Shown here piece after piece: positions 63,839 through 64,000 of a stretch of 64,000 nt of DNA. Under the pieces are notes generated by a model. It worked only from the letters and a program-made list of their open reading frames with translations, was not told where the DNA came from and did no database searches. Position 1 is the stretch's first letter, and every line of letters begins with the position of its first letter. A program made the position numbers and the translations under genes. This DNA comes from Tenacibaculum sp. 190524A05c (GTDB lineage: Bacteria; Bacteroidota; Bacteroidia; Flavobacteriales; Flavobacteriaceae): assembly GCF_964036595.1 (NCBI RefSeq), contig NZ_OZ038523.1, positions 1,392,501 to 1,456,500 of the forward strand. The letters are read 5' to 3'.

Positions 63839-64000
63839 TTAATGATCTTTATGATTTGGCCCACTATGATCTGTATGACCATCAGCAGCTGGCTTAACAG
63901 TAGACTTTACTTCTAATAACTCTACTTCAAATACTAAAGTTGAGAATGGTTTAATCTGTGGTAATCTTCCTTGGAAACCGTATGCTAAATCTTGCGGAAT
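63839..64000 (-). CDS. FKBP-type prolyl isomerase, C-terminal end only (cut by window)
   Basis: The last 53 residues, entering at base 64000: [19 protein letters not shown] and [12 protein letters not shown] are the end of an FKBP domain. A His- and Asp-rich tail follows ([14 protein letters not shown]), which may bind metal. Upstream part is outside the window. A terminator separates it from the cyclophilin-FKBP gene. Confidence 0.8.
   Translation of the reverse strand: MPQDLAYGFQGRLPQIKPFSTLVFEVELLEVKSTVKPAADGHTDHSGPNHKDH

Overview
The window is a gene-dense, AT-rich stretch of a Bacteroidota chromosome, almost certainly a (probably marine) member of the Flavobacteriaceae. The evidence is TAnnTTTG-type -7 promoter boxes in front of the tRNA genes, a SusC/SusD pair, the bacillithiol gene bshB1, many short lipoprotein signals, few Shine-Dalgarno sites and a double-glycine leader peptide typical of the phylum. 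The genus cannot be fixed from the sequence alone. There is no rRNA operon, insertion sequence, prophage or CRISPR array.

Layout. 1-3.7 kb: metallo-beta-lactamase-fold protein, two GNAT acetyltransferases, a tandemly duplicated tRNA-Gly cassette, a rhomboid protease and an LpxL-type acyltransferase. 3.7-5.7 kb: several tiny membrane peptides, a MazG-like protein, paired hairpins and a gene remnant. 5.7-9.8 kb: a compact minus-strand operon of KAP NTPase, SRA-HNH modification-dependent endonuclease and NUDIX hydrolase, possibly with a coiled-coil/SH3 protein; this is a candidate defence system. 9.9-18.5 kb: tRNA-His, bshB1, OmpA-like, PLP transsulfuration enzyme, MATE exporter, DUF2520/HAD pair, DUF2147 and DUF255 proteins, then palindromic repeats. 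18.6-38.7 kb: a polysaccharide utilisation locus (PUL). A nine-gene minus-strand operon (SusC, SusD, FG-GAP lipoprotein, SMP-30 lactonase, GH3, gluconokinase-6-phosphogluconate dehydrogenase fusion, GntP, MFS/GPH symporter, jelly-roll lipoprotein) lies opposite an AraC regulator and a second GH3. Together these suggest beta-glucoside breakdown feeding gluconate into the pentose phosphate pathway.

38.8-47.6 kb: a signalling and polysaccharide region on the minus strand. It holds a receiver domain fused to a GT2 glycosyltransferase, a GT4 glycosyltransferase, a Wzx-like flippase, then about 0.95 kb without a protein gene that contains three tandem paralogous units, each with a -7 box, a shared 28-base block and a terminator hairpin (candidate small RNAs). 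Next come a LytTR regulator, an HPt protein, a four-PAS histidine kinase and a single-domain receiver, which look like parts of one phosphorelay.

47.9-64 kb: an orphan GG-leader precursor peptide, a tRNA-Arg/Pro/Ser cluster, a 7TM-HD phosphodiesterase, thiolase, NlpC/P60 hydrolase, TPR protein, gyrA, clpC, a lipoprotein, a GT39-like membrane glycosyltransferase, a PAP2 phosphatase, a cyclophilin-FKBP fusion and the C-terminus of another FKBP isomerase.

The observations most worth following up are the three tandem small-RNA-like units, the KAP/SRA-HNH/NUDIX operon, the receiver-glycosyltransferase fusion, the gluconokinase-Gnd fusion inside a PUL, and several genes whose -7 box sits only 4-5 bases before the ATG, implying leaderless mRNAs.
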